Below, one piece after another: positions 13,010 through 24,084 of a stretch of DNA of 64,000 nucleotides; position 1 is the stretch's first letter; every line of letters begins with the position of its first letter. Location of the stretch: assembly GCA_963277665.1 (NCBI GenBank), contig OY728152.1, positions 1,182,912,357 to 1,182,976,356 of the forward strand. The letters are read 5' to 3'. This stretch comes from Viscum album (taxonomy: Eukaryota > Streptophyta > Magnoliopsida > Santalales > Viscaceae). Under the pieces are notes generated by a model, which was not told the origin of the DNA, searched no databases, and saw nothing but the letters and a program-made list of their open reading frames with translations. The position numbers and the translations under genes are program-made.

Positions 13010-13988
13010 GATGAGATTCATTATCCATCGTATCCATTCAAGTATAATTATCATTTGACGATTTAAAAATGATTTTTAAGGACTTGATACCATTCTGGAT
13101 TTGAATAATATACAACTTATCCTTTACAAACATGTCTTACATAACAAAACATACAAAAGCAAACAAGTAAGTTCACACTCGAAACAACGATAATACTAAG
13201 ATTTTATTATCAAATCAATATTAAAAGATCATATATGATATCATATTAATGTATATGATTCTTGTATAATTTAATAACAATTATTTCACCATTATACAGG
13301 AGGTTAACCTACCCCAACCAAGGAAAAGTACAAGGTAAGGGTTATTTCACAATCTCTTCATTATCCGAGGTTGTATTATACGTAATAATCTACTGGGATC
13401 TCTTTATCATCCACATCCATGTTTCTTCGAAATTTATTTCAAAACATTTTTACTATTTATAGGAATATGGGTTAAAGTCATTTATACACTTGTTTGACTT
13501 TTTGTAAGAGGTTTATAAAGGAATCTTTCCGTCGTTTTCAAAACAAGGTCCTTTTTAACCTTTTTGACAGAATTAAGATAAGAATGTTTTTTTTTACTTA
13601 TACGGCGGGTGCGGTTATTTTCCGCCGTTATAAAATCGTCAAAGGTTTCCTTACAAGCTTACAAGAATATTTTCAAGAAAATGTTTTATATTATATGGAT
13701 CTTAAATGATTTCAAAAATAGAAAGAGATATTTCTCTAAAAAGTGTTTTGATTTCATCTATGTCAACATCCTCTAATGGATTTTACGCTTATTTGAAGTG
13801 GATTTATTATAATACAAAACTTCTATATTGTATTGAAGGTTTTGTGATATGTTTGACTATGGATGTGCTATTTTATACCATTCATAGTTTATGTTGAAAC
13901 TATTGACATTTCGTATGCTAGTTTTAATCCGAATGTTTATGTTATATTTCAAACTTTTCTTCAGATGAATGTGCTAAACAAGTATGTT

Positions 13989-14199
13989 CCGGGTTGGGGA
14001 CCGGTAAAAGTAAGCCCTCCAGGTTGGGGACTGGTTAAAGTAAGCCCTCCAGGTTAGGGACTGGTAAAAGTATGCCCTCCGGGTTGGTGTCCGGTTATTA
14101 GAGGCACTCCGGGTTGGTGTCCGGTTATTAGAGGCACTCCGGGTTGGTGTCCGGTTATTAGAGGCACTCCGGGTTGGGTTCCGGTTAGAAGTAACCCCT
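13989..14199 (+). repeat. 30-bp tandem array, 7 units, 5' LTR
   Basis: Seven units of about 30 bp. Units 1-3 carry CCGGGTTGGGGACCGG or a close variant plus TAAAAGTAAGCC-type tails. Units 4-6 are identical, with core CCGGGTTGGTGTCCGG. Unit 7 is a variant. Each unit contains a CCGG(G)...CCGG inverted arm, so each transcribed unit could fold. No spacers, so it is not a CRISPR. Confidence 0.95.
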
Positions 14200-14749
14200 A
14201 GGTCTTGGGATGAGGCCTAGAAAAAGAAATTAACGTTTAGCATTATGCATTCCAACATTATGAAAGTGGTTATTGATTTTTGCATGTGATTATTCGATTA
14301 GTAGAATATCCATGTGAATAAGTAAATGGCATTATTTCATTTTATTTATGCCATACCATGTTGAATGTTCATGTTTAAAAGGCTTTTGTTTTAGTTATAC
14401 ATTGCCTTAAATGTTTATTCTTATTTATGAAAGTTTCCGCTATATTGTTATCCTTACTGGGCATTTGAGCTCACCCCTTTTCTATGTTTTATTTTTCCCA
14501 GGTAGTGAAGAAGTAAATTATGAATGACTTTCAGGGATATTATGAGGGGTTAATAGTGTGGATTGTGGAAACATTATGTTGTTGTATTAGTTTTTCATTT
14601 TGAAATGTAATGTAAAACTTATGAATATATCTAGTGTTTCCAAGGCTACTAAACCAATCGGTCTTTCGAGATTTGATCTTTCTTGTGATCATGCCAATGT
14701 TACGTAGTAATGCACCGACTCTGGGTAGCTGGGGTCGGGGCGTTACGGT

Positions 14750-14760
14750 TGGTATCAGAG
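14750..14760 (+). promoter_or_regulatory. Primer binding site (initiator Met-tRNA type)
   Basis: TGGTATCAGAG, two bases after the LTR end, matches the 3' end of plant initiator methionine tRNA as used by most plant gypsy and copia elements. It would prime minus-strand DNA synthesis. Confidence 0.93.
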
Positions 14761-15248
14761 GAAGTGTAGTACAAACCTTGGAAGCTAGATTTAGATAAAC
14801 TCTGATTAGAGCACGTAGACCTAAGATGAACTTTGAGGATTAGTATAGAATAACTTCCTAGAATTTTGGTATTGTAGAGATTTTGTGAGTTTTCCGAGCA
14901 ATACATCCCTGTCTGGATACGAGCAGGTAGAGGCGGCTCTGGCACAGATGTACCTAGGGGTAAAACCCGAAAACACCGCTTTGAGCTAGACTCGAACGGG
15001 AACTGGTGCACGACAACGGGCCTTGCTGCACTCTTGGTTACGACACTCCCGGGGGATATGCTTAGGATAACTCTCATTTTCTTTACAAATCCTTATGACG
15101 GGTTTATGAGTATATACTTCCTCAAAGAAAACATTTTTATGATTATGGATTATATCCATAAATAGTTAAATTTATGTTAAGTGTTTTATAAGTATGGGAT
15201 TATGTATTTTGATTCATAAACTGATCTAGTTTATGCCATTGTTTAGAA
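14761..15248 (+). other. Untranslated leader of the young element
   Basis: About 490 bp between the primer site and the gag start. A relative survives on the minus strand at 3985-4239, so the leader is a family trait. It may hold packaging signals, but none can be identified by eye. The 125-codon minus-strand frame across 14700-15077 is not considered a gene. Confidence 0.7.
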
Positions 15249-15767
15249 ATGGCGCCCAGTAGAAGGAATGAGAACTCCAGAAATACACATGATTCAAAGA
15301 GAAGGAAGGATCATATCTTTCATGGTCTTAAGCTAGAATTTATAAGAGAAATAGTCTCCCATGTATTATCATCATATGAAGAAATAATATCATGTGTTGA
15401 TAAGATAAGTAAAGAGTTTACTGAGTCCTATGGCTTTGAAGGGAATCAAGAGATGAAAAGGATGGAAGAGAGAAAGATGGATAAAGGGAAAAGGGAAAAG
15501 AGGAATTTTCCCATATGTAGTAACTGTGGAAAGAAACACCCTGGAACTTGCCTGAAAGGAATGGGAGTTTGTTATAAGTGTGGAGGAAAAGGGCACAAAG
15601 TACGTGACTGCAAGGGTAAGAAAATGGTTTCAAATGTACAATGCTTCATTTGCAAGGAGTTTGGACACTACGCGAACCTATGTCCCAGTCATCAGACTAT
15701 GCCGCAAATGATGCTATTGGATAATAATCAAGTTATGATACTACCACAGATGAAGAGGAATGATTAG
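15249..15767 (+). CDS. gag: Short gag ORF with three zinc knuckles (nucleocapsid)
   Basis: An intact 172-codon ORF starting MAPSRR, a typical Tekay-type gag start that recurs as MAPRR in the element at 33564. Residues 1-85 are charged, with a lysine/arginine-rich run at 70-85. Three knuckles follow: Cys90-Cys93-His97-Cys101 (spacing 2-3-3), Cys108-Cys111-His116-Cys121 and Cys132-Cys135-His140-Cys145 (both the classic CX2CX4HX4C). This triple arrangement is usual for chromovirus gag. The protein would bind element RNA. The large capsid domain, normally some 200-300 residues between the start and the knuckles, is missing. The ORF ends with a stop and no protease follows. Whether the product is made is unknown, but the frame is open in a recently inserted copy. 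Confidence 0.85.
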   Translation: MAPSRRNENSRNTHDSKRRKDHIFHGLKLEFIREIVSHVLSSYEEIISCVDKISKEFTESYGFEGNQEMKRMEERKMDKGKREKRNFPICSNCGKKHPGTCLKGMGVCYKCGGKGHKVRDCKGKKMVSNVQCFICKEFGHYANLCPSHQTMPQMMLLDNNQVMILPQMKRND

Positions 15768-16330
15768 AGTTCTTATGTTGATTATGTCAATTGAGTGTTG
15801 TATCAACAATGTACTTGTTATAATAATTATGGAGTATATAAGGATTGTACTGCAGTACTATTTCATTAAGGACTTGAGTTTGTGTGGAACAAAGAAAAGT
15901 GACTCAATAGAAGGTTAAATTTTTGGAAAATATTTGGTTGAGAGAAAGATAAACCATAATATGGTTCTGATACCGAAGTAGTGATTTTAGAATAATACAT
16001 GATTGATTTGGATAAATTATATTGGATATTCTTGACTACCTTGAAGCTGATTAATGATTTGTATATTCCATCATTGTGGGGTTTAAAACATTTTTGGATT
16101 GATGAAGTATATCCAGCATTCTATATGGAATAAGGGAGCATGAATGTAATCAATAAGGATTATGGTAAATCAGGATGTTTCAGTGTTTTAAAAGAATACA
16201 TGATGAAGGTATTAATATTCTATTATAGGGTAAAAAGGATCTACATTATGTTTACCTTCCTTATAAATGTTGGACTGTGAGTTTGGACAGAAGTATTTTG
16301 GATAAATTCTAAGTTTGATATTAATTTTGG
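15768..16330 (+). other. Non-coding interior of the young element
   Basis: AT-rich sequence after the gag stop. No protease, RT, RNase H or integrase motif in any frame. It occupies the place where pol would be. Confidence 0.6.
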
Positions 16331-16456
16331 ACTGCCATAAAAGAACAACCCGGAGGTCGGGCGGCAACCCGTCGCGTCCGGCAAAGCTGCGAGACTTGAA
16401 CCCGCAACCGAAGGGCGACAAGGGTGTATCACCTACCACTGGCCCACGAGATGTCC
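16331..16456 (-). mobile_element. tRNA-derived SINE-like insert (minus strand)
   Basis: A GC-rich island of about 125 bp in an AT-rich interior. Read on the minus strand it has an A-box-like TGGGCCAGTGGTAGG (16432-16446) and a B-box GGTTCAAGTCT (16392-16402) about 30 bases apart, the RNA polymerase III promoter layout of tRNAs and plant SINEs. There is no acceptor stem or cloverleaf, so it is not a tRNA gene. The body after the B box is GC-rich and ends in a short T-rich stretch. Target duplications are unclear (a weak TGGACT/TGGATT pair). Confidence 0.6.
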
Positions 16457-17310
16457 TGGATTAAATAATTTAGTTTTTATTAAAAGATCTTGTAGATGAA
16501 TTATAAATTCGATTATTTTGGAACCCTATACGAATAGTGTAAATAGAATTTTTTTTACGTTCTATTATGTTTTAGAGTGAAAGATGAGTTTGTGGTAGAA
16601 ATTTATTAATGGATAAAAATCTAAAGTATGTATACCTCCTTATGTTCTTAGCCAATCTCATAAATAAATTCCACAACATTAAGAAAAGGAACTTAGAACA
16701 AAAATGTTGTCCTAGATGGTACCTTAAATCATCACTAATTTATGGCTTTGGGATTGTTGGCCTTTTCATAGCCATGTTATCTACCACTCTCCATCAGATA
16801 ATTGATGGTTAGATTTCTCCTCCATATCCATATTTTCCTACATGGATCCCTAGTATGTGTTATTTTCGGTAATCTTCATACTTTCCACTCTTTAGTTTAA
16901 ATAGAGGCCTCATTAATTCATTTTTCGATGTGGGATTTCAACTAGGATATTTTGAAACGTCAAAAATGTGTTATCCTAATACCCTATGTTTTGTTGAACC
17001 GATGGTATTTCAATTCATCATAGATTAATGAATTTAAGGAACTCAATTTTATACTTGTTTGTGATTGATGACCTCAATCACTACCTATAAATATTTATGT
17101 TTTTCCTCCGATTATATGTCTCCAATTTCCACCAATGTTCTCCTAATCGAGATCATAATTTGGTGGTGACCCTTTGATTTCTCTTTTCCTCATATTAAGA
17201 CTAAATTTTAGTAACCCAATTTCCGATGTGGGTTTTCCCACAAATATATTTTCTACTTTCAACCTTTTATTTTCGAAGAACAATTTCATATTGCGAGGAC
17301 GCAATTTATT
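16457..17310 (+). other. Non-coding 3' interior with a trace of the pol end
   Basis: Mostly unassignable AT-rich sequence, including a 67-codon open frame at 16609-16812 with no known domain. The final codons before the purine tract read RTQFIEGGE, resembling the tail after the chromodomain in chromovirus pol. This suggests the interior arose by internal deletion of a full element. Confidence 0.45.
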
Positions 17311-17324
17311 GAAGGAGGGGAGAA
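17311..17324 (+). promoter_or_regulatory. Polypurine tract of the young element
   Basis: GAAGGAGGGGAGAA immediately before the 3' LTR start TGTAACACC. It is the site where plus-strand DNA synthesis would be primed. Confidence 0.93.
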
Positions 17325-19230
17325 TGTAACACCCCAAGATTTCATAGTGTGTTATTTCTTCAAAATAATTCAATAACTTGCACTACACGCAACACCGAGT
17401 TCAATCACACCATGACTTACCAAAGGAAAAAGCCATTCAAAAGAGGTTAATAATATTATTGACTAAATTTTAAACTTTATATAATCCTTATAATTTTAGA
17501 TTCCATATTATGAGTTTCTTGGATATAATGCAAGAACAAATTCATTTTCAGTATTTCACTTTTATCGAATTTTAATAGTGAACCATTTTTAAATACTATA
17601 TTTTAAACTTTTTTACTAAATGGGGACATCAAAAATTTAAAATGAAACATCCCAAGCTTCTACGGTACGTTTCCCTTCGAATAATGCGATAGCGTGTGTT
17701 ATACGCAACCTCGAGTTCTAACACACACCACAACTAATTAAACTAGCCGTTGTGAATAGTAATACCTACTTTTTGAAATCATAAATATTCTATATTTCAA
17801 AATGGACTTCATTTTTGGATTCGGAATATCAAAATTAGCCTAGGGTGAAATTTTGGTACATTTCGGATAACTTTCATATTTTGATGAATAGTGAAAATTA
17901 CTAAATTTTAATTAAAAACAACTTTTTTAATCAAAATAATTAATAGTGATAAATTATGAATTGGAGTTGTTTTAAAGTATATTTAGAATATATTTTTACA
18001 TTTTAATATAATTTTGGTCATTGGACAAAATTTTACAATTAAACCGAACATAAACAAGTGTCAATCTTTTGATAGTTATTATCTCTTAAAAACACGCTTT
18101 TTGTTTTGACAGCGGGAATTAATTTTAAATTAATTTCTGCCACTTCTGTGTTTTGAATTTGGGAAAATGGATTCCATATTTGGAATCAGGATGTTCAAAT
18201 TGTGTATATAGGTAACTTTTATTTTTAGACATTTTGAATAGTTACTGTGGTAAATATTTTATTTACCATGGTTAAAGGGTAAATCCGGTAAATAAGGGTT
18301 AAAAAAAATAATATTATAATAATACAAAATTACCCTAAAACGTGTCATAACCTTATTGGTGGACACATACCCGACCATGGGCATCCTTGGGTCAATTTGG
18401 GGACCCCTTGGAGCCACTTGTATGTGGTAGGGACACATTATATTAATAAAGTTAAAATAAAAATAAAAATGGCATAAGCTTACATCTTTTAGAAGAACAA
18501 TTTTTACATAGGGTTATACATGTTGGATTTTCGATTATAAATATTCATTAGAAATATAAAAAGATTTCCTACATAATGATATTTTATTTATAATTTTTAG
18601 ACATTAAATAATTTATTTTATTTATGACACAATGATGATGCAGTAATTACTATAATAGTGAAAAATTAAAATAATTGATATTATAAATACCCAAATAAAT
18701 ATAATATGAACCTTTTAATGAATTAAACTAATTTTATAGGATAATATGATATATTAGGATTGATTTAATTTACTTTTTTCGAAGTAATCAATCTGTTATG
18801 AGTTTCACAAAAATCAACTATTGAATAGTGTCAAAATTGACATAAAAGAGTTCTTAAAACAAATATTATATTATTAATTGATATTAAATTCCTAAAAATC
18901 TAAGGTTCGGCCAAAAGACTTATATTATGATAGGTTAATCATTAATGTACCACTTGGGGGTCTCTTGGATGTATATAGTAAGTTTATTAACCATATTATA
19001 TAAAAATACAAAGAGACATTGTAAAAGTGAAACTAATTAACTTAGAGTTAATACTTAAAGATAAGGTTAATATAAGTACCCAAACCTGTCTAAATTCTAT
19101 TGGATGAGTTGTTTTCGACCTATCCCCACCTCATACTTTGAATAGTCAACTTTGGAGCCTTTGGAAACCGAATATGAATTTATTATAAATTAATATTTCT
19201 AGCTTTTCCAAAGGTGCCCCTCACCCCTCT

Positions 19231-19238
19231 TATAAAAG
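19231..19238 (+). promoter_or_regulatory. TATA box of the 3' LTR
   Basis: TATAAAAG, 1906 bases into the 3' LTR, same as in the 5' LTR. It could drive transcription out of the element toward 21.7 kb. Confidence 0.6.
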
Positions 19239-19966
19239 GGCACTCCTCCTTCTCTTTTCCTCACACCTCTCAAGCCACTTGGCTCGTCCAAACTCTGCCC
19301 AACTAAGCTCCCCACATCCCTCTCCTCCTCCTTGAAGCTTCCCCTTAGGCAGAAAGCATTTCAAGAAGTCCTTTGGTTCCAACCAAAGTGAGTTACCTAA
19401 ATTAAAGGTAACGATTTCTCTTAAATTATTTTCATTTATTTTGCTTCTCCAACCCCAAAACTCTTTTTATTTCCTTTCTTTTGTAACAACACCAGTATCC
19501 TCAATATACTAGGATGTTGTTATAAGAAGGATTCAGACTACACATACACACAACTCCATCTAATGTATGATGAACATAATGTTTCTGTGGATGGCAAACT
19601 AACGCCTCACGAAACGATGATTGTTCAAATACATCTTACTGCCTCTCATGGTGGCCATTATGATGGCACTGTAATTAAATATGATATTAATGATATATAT
19701 TTTATATATAAGCTTCTGTAATTCCATTTTATTTCATACCATTATTCGTTTCATGTTGTATATACATACGATAATTTAATTTGAGGAAGTGCGGACTACC
19801 GCCCCCTTAAAATGATATGACTCGTTCATACCACACATGGAACGTATAAAGGATGGTGTTAATGAACTTAAGTAACATGTATAAAATATTATATTATACT
19901 GGAATAGTAATATACCTATGTATCATCTGTATTTGATTCTTTTAAAATAAAAATTAAATGGAAGTA

Positions 19967-20006
19967 GCGTTCGTGCGTACGTACGGACTACCGTCTCCAC
20001 GAACGC
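19967..20006 (+). other. CpG-rich hairpin in the 3' LTR
   Basis: Second copy of the hairpin at 12970-13009: arms GCGTTCGTG and CACGAACGC, loop including CGTACGTACG, unchanged. Confidence 0.75.
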
Positions 20007-20984
20007 GATGAGATTCATTATCCATCGTATCCATTCAAGTATAATTATCATTTGACGATTTAAAAATGATTTTTAAGGACTTGATAACATTCTGGATTTG
20101 AATAATATACAACTTATCCTTTACAAACATGTCTTACATAACAAAACATACAAAAGCAAACAAGTAAGTTCACACTCGAAACAACGATAATACTAAGATT
20201 TTATTATCAAATCAATATTAAAAGATCATATATGATATCATATTAATGTATATGATTCTTGTATAATTTAATAACAATTATTTCACCATTATACAGGAGG
20301 TTAACCTACCCCAACCAAGGAAAAGTACAAGGTAAGGGTTATTTCACAATCTCTTCATTATCCGAGGTTGTATTATACGTAATAATCTACTGGGATCTCT
20401 TTATCATCCACATCCATGTTTCTTCGAAATTTATTTCAAAACATTTTTACTATTTATAGGAATATGGGTTAAAGTCATTTATACACTTGTTTGACTTTTT
20501 GTAAGAGGTTTATAAAGGAATCTTTCCGTCGTTTTCAAAACAAGGTCCTTTTTAACCTTTTCGACAGAATTAAGATAAGAATGTTTTTTTTACTTATACG
20601 GCGGGTGCGGTTATTTTCCGCCGTTATAAAATCGTCAAAGCTTTCCTTACAAGCTTACAAGAATATTTTCAAGAAAATGTTTTATATTATATGGCTCTTA
20701 AATGATTTCAAAAATAGAAAGAGATATTTCTCTAAAAAGTGTTTTGATTTCATCTATGTCAACATCCTCTAATGGATTTTACGCTTATTTGAAGTGGATT
20801 TATTATAATACAAAACTTCTATATTGTATTGAAGGTTTTGTGATATGTTTGACTATGGATGTGCTATTTTATACCATTCATAGTTTATGATGAAACTATT
20901 GACATTTCGTATGCTAGTTTTAATCCGAATGTTTATGTTATATTTCAAACTTTTCTTCAGATGAATGTGCTAAACAAGTATGTT

Positions 20985-21195
20985 CCGGGTTGGGGACCGG
21001 TAAAAGTAAGCCCTCCAGGTTGGGGACTGGTTAAAGTAAGCCCTCCAGGTTAGGGACTGGTAAAAGTATGCCCTCCGGGTTGGTGTCCGGTTATTAGAGG
21101 CACTCCGGGTTGGTGTCCGGTTATTAGAGGCACTCCGGGTTGGTGTCCGGTTATTAGAGGCACTCCGGGTTGGGTTCCGGTTAGAAGTAACCCCT
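20985..21195 (+). repeat. 30-bp tandem array, 7 units, 3' LTR
   Basis: Same unit number and order as in the 5' LTR array at 13989, so no unit has been gained or lost since insertion. Confidence 0.95.
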
Positions 21196-21743
21196 AGGTC
21201 TTGGGATGAGGCCTAGAAAAAGAAATTAACGTTTAGCATTATGCATTCCAACATTATGAAAGTGGTTATTGATTTTTGCATGTGATTATTCGATTAGTAG
21301 AATATCCATGTGAATAAGTAAATGGCATTATTTCATTTTATTTATGCCATACCATGTTGAATGTTCATGTTTAAAAGGCTTTTGTTTTAGTTATACATTG
21401 CCTTAAATGTTTATTCTTATTTATGAAAGTTTCCGCTATATTGTTATCCTTACTGGGCATTTGAGCTCACCCCTTTTCTATTTTTTATTTTTCCCAGGTA
21501 GTGAAGAAGTAAATTATGAATGACTTTCAGGGATATTATGAGGGGTTAATAGTGTGGATTGTGGAAACATTATGTTGTTGTATTAGTTTTTCATTTTGAA
21601 ATGTAATGTAAAACTTATGAATATATCTAGTGTTTCCAAGGCTACTAAACCAATCGGTCTTTCGAGATTTGATCTTTCTTGTGATCATGCCAATGTTACG
21701 AAGTAATGCACCGACTCTGGGTAGCTGGGGTCGGGGCGTTACA

Positions 21744-21748
21744 GGACT
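21744..21748 (+). repeat. Right target-site duplication GGACT
   Basis: GGACT directly after the 3' LTR, identical to 10323-10327. The interrupted copia sequence resumes after it. Confidence 0.95.
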
Positions 21749-22742
21749 TGTAATATTTATAGAATACACTCATATCACATGATAAGAAATTATATTTTAA
21801 GATTTTTTAGAAAACCTTTTATGGAATAGAGTGACTATGAATCGACGATGCATTAATGATGAATGGTAGTGGAAATAAAATACATTAGAATGGTGTTCTA
21901 AAGAATAAAACTTTACATACATTGAATATTTTCATCACAATATCCTATGTGTGAGTCGAAACTATGACTGAAGACTAGTAGTGAAAATTTATTATAAGGG
22001 ATGCATTATCAAAGGAATTATAGGTAATTTTATCATGAAAGGATACCTAATAAGTGAAAAATTATTTCATGTTGTTGGTAAAGAGATCACTTATTATGTA
22101 ACAATTGAAGATGAATAAAATGTGTGTATTATTGGTTGGTTCAAGTTTTTAAATAGAGAAAGGAATACATATATATGTTTATTTTTTTTATTTAAATTCT
22201 CAATCAGAACATTGATTGTGAAAAGACACATGACACACACATATATGGAAATAAGGAAGGGAAATCATATGAGTCAATGAACATGAGTTCTTCAAATATT
22301 TTAAATCTGATCCACCCAAGATTATGTAGTCCAATAAGTGTAGTTTAAAAAATGGATAATGAGGTTTCATTTTAAAAATTATTGATTATAGTAGAATGGC
22401 TTCTGTTATCTTTTTGTACAATAAATAATTAGTGTTTGACTGCATAAAAGGTTATCATTGAAAAGATAAAAATGAAATCGGAAAAATAATCAATATTCTG
22501 TTATTGGAAAATGGAGGATAATATTGATCTTTTAAAATTGAAAATTATCTCAAAAAACATACGATAATGCTTGAGGTATATTCTGCAGGATCCCCTAAAC
22601 AAAGTGGGAAAATTGAACACAGAAATCAATAAGGGAATAATGGGGCGAGAACAATGCAGCTAGACAGCCATGTTTCTCATTATTAATGGAATGTGGCTAT
22701 TCAAGTAGCTTCATACACTCAAAATAAAACAAGTAGTATTAA
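21749..22742 (+). pseudogene. Ty1/copia integrase remnant (N-terminal part and core)
   Basis: Continuation of the copia pol. From about 22300 the reading gives ILNLIHPRLCSPISV, matching the copia integrase start ILDLIHSDVCGPM. A YSRMASVIFLYNK segment matches the (D)YSRxxWVYFLK core, then LLENGG marks the RSDNGGE region. At 22585-22620 SPKQSGKIEHRN matches the TPQQNGVVERKN catalytic-glutamate motif. WNVAIQVASYTQNKT, at about 22690, matches WAEAVNTACYIQNR. Stops and frameshifts break it. The part 21749-22290 is poorly recognisable and should hold the end of protease and the pre-integrase zinc domain. Coding is interrupted near 22742 and resumes near 27256. Confidence 0.75.
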
Positions 22743-22986
22743 ATTTTGTGATCAATACATGATATAAGATATGTTATGTGTTGGAATTGGAACACACATC
22801 CTAAAAATAAAAAAAATTCTTTCATACATGATCCAAGATCGTAACCCCTTTCGCAAGCTTCAATTATGTAGGTTATAGGGCCCGGACATAGATATGGATA
22901 AGGAGTTATAGAAATTTGATTTTGGGGTTTTAAAATAGTTTTGGATCCCATTCTCAAAGCTCCCGGCGCGATCATGGAGAAATGAA

Positions 22987-23134
22987 ACTTGACCGGAGCC
23001 TCCTTAAGTGTCGTACAGCTCGATGATGGTCAGATCATCAGTTACGACGTACTTGAGGGCACTTGACTGGGGCCTCCACTAGTGTCACAAATCATGATTA
23101 TGGTCAGGTACGTGGTTACAACGAACATGATAGA
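22987..23134 (+). repeat. Two diverged 74-bp tandem units
   Basis: ACTTGACCGGAGCCTCC at 22987 and ACTTGACTGGGGCCTCC at 23061 each start a unit containing GATxATGGTCAG and a GTTACxACG-type tail. A similar CTCGATGGTCAGATG occurs at about 27198, near the other end of the insert. Confidence 0.6.
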
Positions 23135-23438
23135 ACATTATCGAAGCATGCACAGGCACCACGAAGCTCAATGATAGTTGGATCTATGATTAATAGAAAC
23201 TGGAGGGAACTCTCACAAGTTGTGGAGGGAGATTTGATTCGCATCACTCATTTTTGCTTCGTGCCATGCATTTTTGCTTTGTGGAACTCTTTGAAAACCT
23301 CTATAACCTTTAAATACCCAGCTCAACCCCTTTATTAAGATGGTCATGCCACCCATTGGGTGGCTGATCTCCCATTTCACAGAGCTCCTATGCACCGCGA
23401 TGTGATGCCCTTCGCCAAGGGCTTCGTGAGAGGCATTT

Positions 23439-23464
23439 CTCCATGAGAGGCTTCTCTCATGGAG
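23439..23464. other. Perfect 11-bp inverted repeat
   Basis: CTCCATGAGAG (23439-23449), loop GCTT, CTCTCATGGAG (23454-23464). A second short stem, GCCCTT/AAGGGC, lies at 23407-23422. Both sit in a GC-rich stretch rich in CTTCG and CTCC motifs. Confidence 0.7.
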
Positions 23465-24084
23465 AGGATATTCTCTACGATATTCTTTTCTCTAAGAGAT
23501 ACATAGCTTTTCCAGATTCTTGGATCCACGAGCCCCTTTTCGCTCTAGCTTCATCGCTCTGCGATCCCCTTTGCTTCGTGACTCTATTTGCTCCACGGGC
23601 CCCTTCGCTCCGCTAGCCCCCTTGCTCTTTGAGTAGCTATCCTATATTAAGATGTTGCATGAGGCCCCATGAAAATGGATAGACTCACCCCGAACATTTC
23701 AGGCCAGGACATCAACAATTTTCTTTTGTGCCCTTAGGTGAACCCACCTTCCACTTCTTGAATACCATGATTCAAGATACTCCTCCACACAACAAAAAAC
23801 ACATTCAGTCGACATATTCCTCTTGGTTTGTTTCCCATGTTTTGATTTGATATTATCATCATTAATTCACTGATTACATTGCGTCGAACCTTACCTCAAG
23901 TAACCCATCCAAACCCTTTCACATGGCTCATTTTCCTGGTTGATCCATAATGTTCTGCTCATTCGTAAGTCATAACACCATCCATTGCTAAGTGCCTACT
24001 GCCTAACAGTCCTTTCTATACTGCTATAATCTCTAGTTCACCCTATGGTCCAAACATTTGATGCTTCATGATCTATACAACAGA

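Larger units (their letters stand above)
10328..14747 (+). repeat. 5' LTR of the young family A element
   Basis: Begins TGTAACACCCCAAG and ends GGGGCGTTACG. The 3' LTR ends TTACA, so the last base here is an A-to-G change from the usual CA end. It carries a TATA box 1.9 kb in, a CpG-rich hairpin, and a 30-bp tandem array 550-760 bp before the end. No real ORF: the 60-90 codon frames near 13262-14057 have no recognisable domain and recur in the 3' LTR only because the LTR is duplicated. Confidence 0.95.
10328..21743 (+). mobile_element. Young non-autonomous family A LTR element (TR-GAG/LARD type)
   Basis: A complete 11.4-kb element. It has a 5' LTR at 10328-14747 (4420 bp), primer site at 14750, 2577-bp interior, purine tract at 17311-17324, 3' LTR at 17325-21743 (4419 bp) and GGACT on both sides. 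I counted about 25-30 differences between the LTRs, about 0.6%, so the insertion is recent. The interior has a zinc-knuckle gag ORF but no protease, RT, RNase H or integrase. It therefore belongs with large retrotransposon derivatives (LARDs) or terminal-repeat elements with GAG (TR-GAG). The gag style and purine tract suggest descent from a Tekay-like chromovirus. It interrupts the copia element. Confidence 0.93.
17325..21743 (+). repeat. 3' LTR of the young family A element
   Basis: Begins TGTAACACCCC and ends TTACA; 4419 bp. Differences from the 5' LTR are scattered single bases plus a 1-base change in a T run near 20583. All LTR landmarks recur at an offset of 6997 bases. Confidence 0.95.

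Noticed and set aside
13262..13462. Duplicated 66-codon ORF (also at 20259) as a conserved gene
   Set aside because: Identical only because it lies in the two LTRs of one young element; no domain, no open counterpart seen in old copies.
13989..14199. CRISPR-like array
   Set aside because: Units are contiguous with no unique spacers, are partly degenerate, and lie inside a plant LTR.
14700..15077. 125-codon minus-strand frame over the LTR end and leader
   Set aside because: Runs antisense across the LTR end, the primer site and the leader, and has no recognisable domain.
16331..16456. A tRNA gene
   Set aside because: A and B boxes are present but no acceptor or anticodon stems can be drawn; SINE-like is the better reading.
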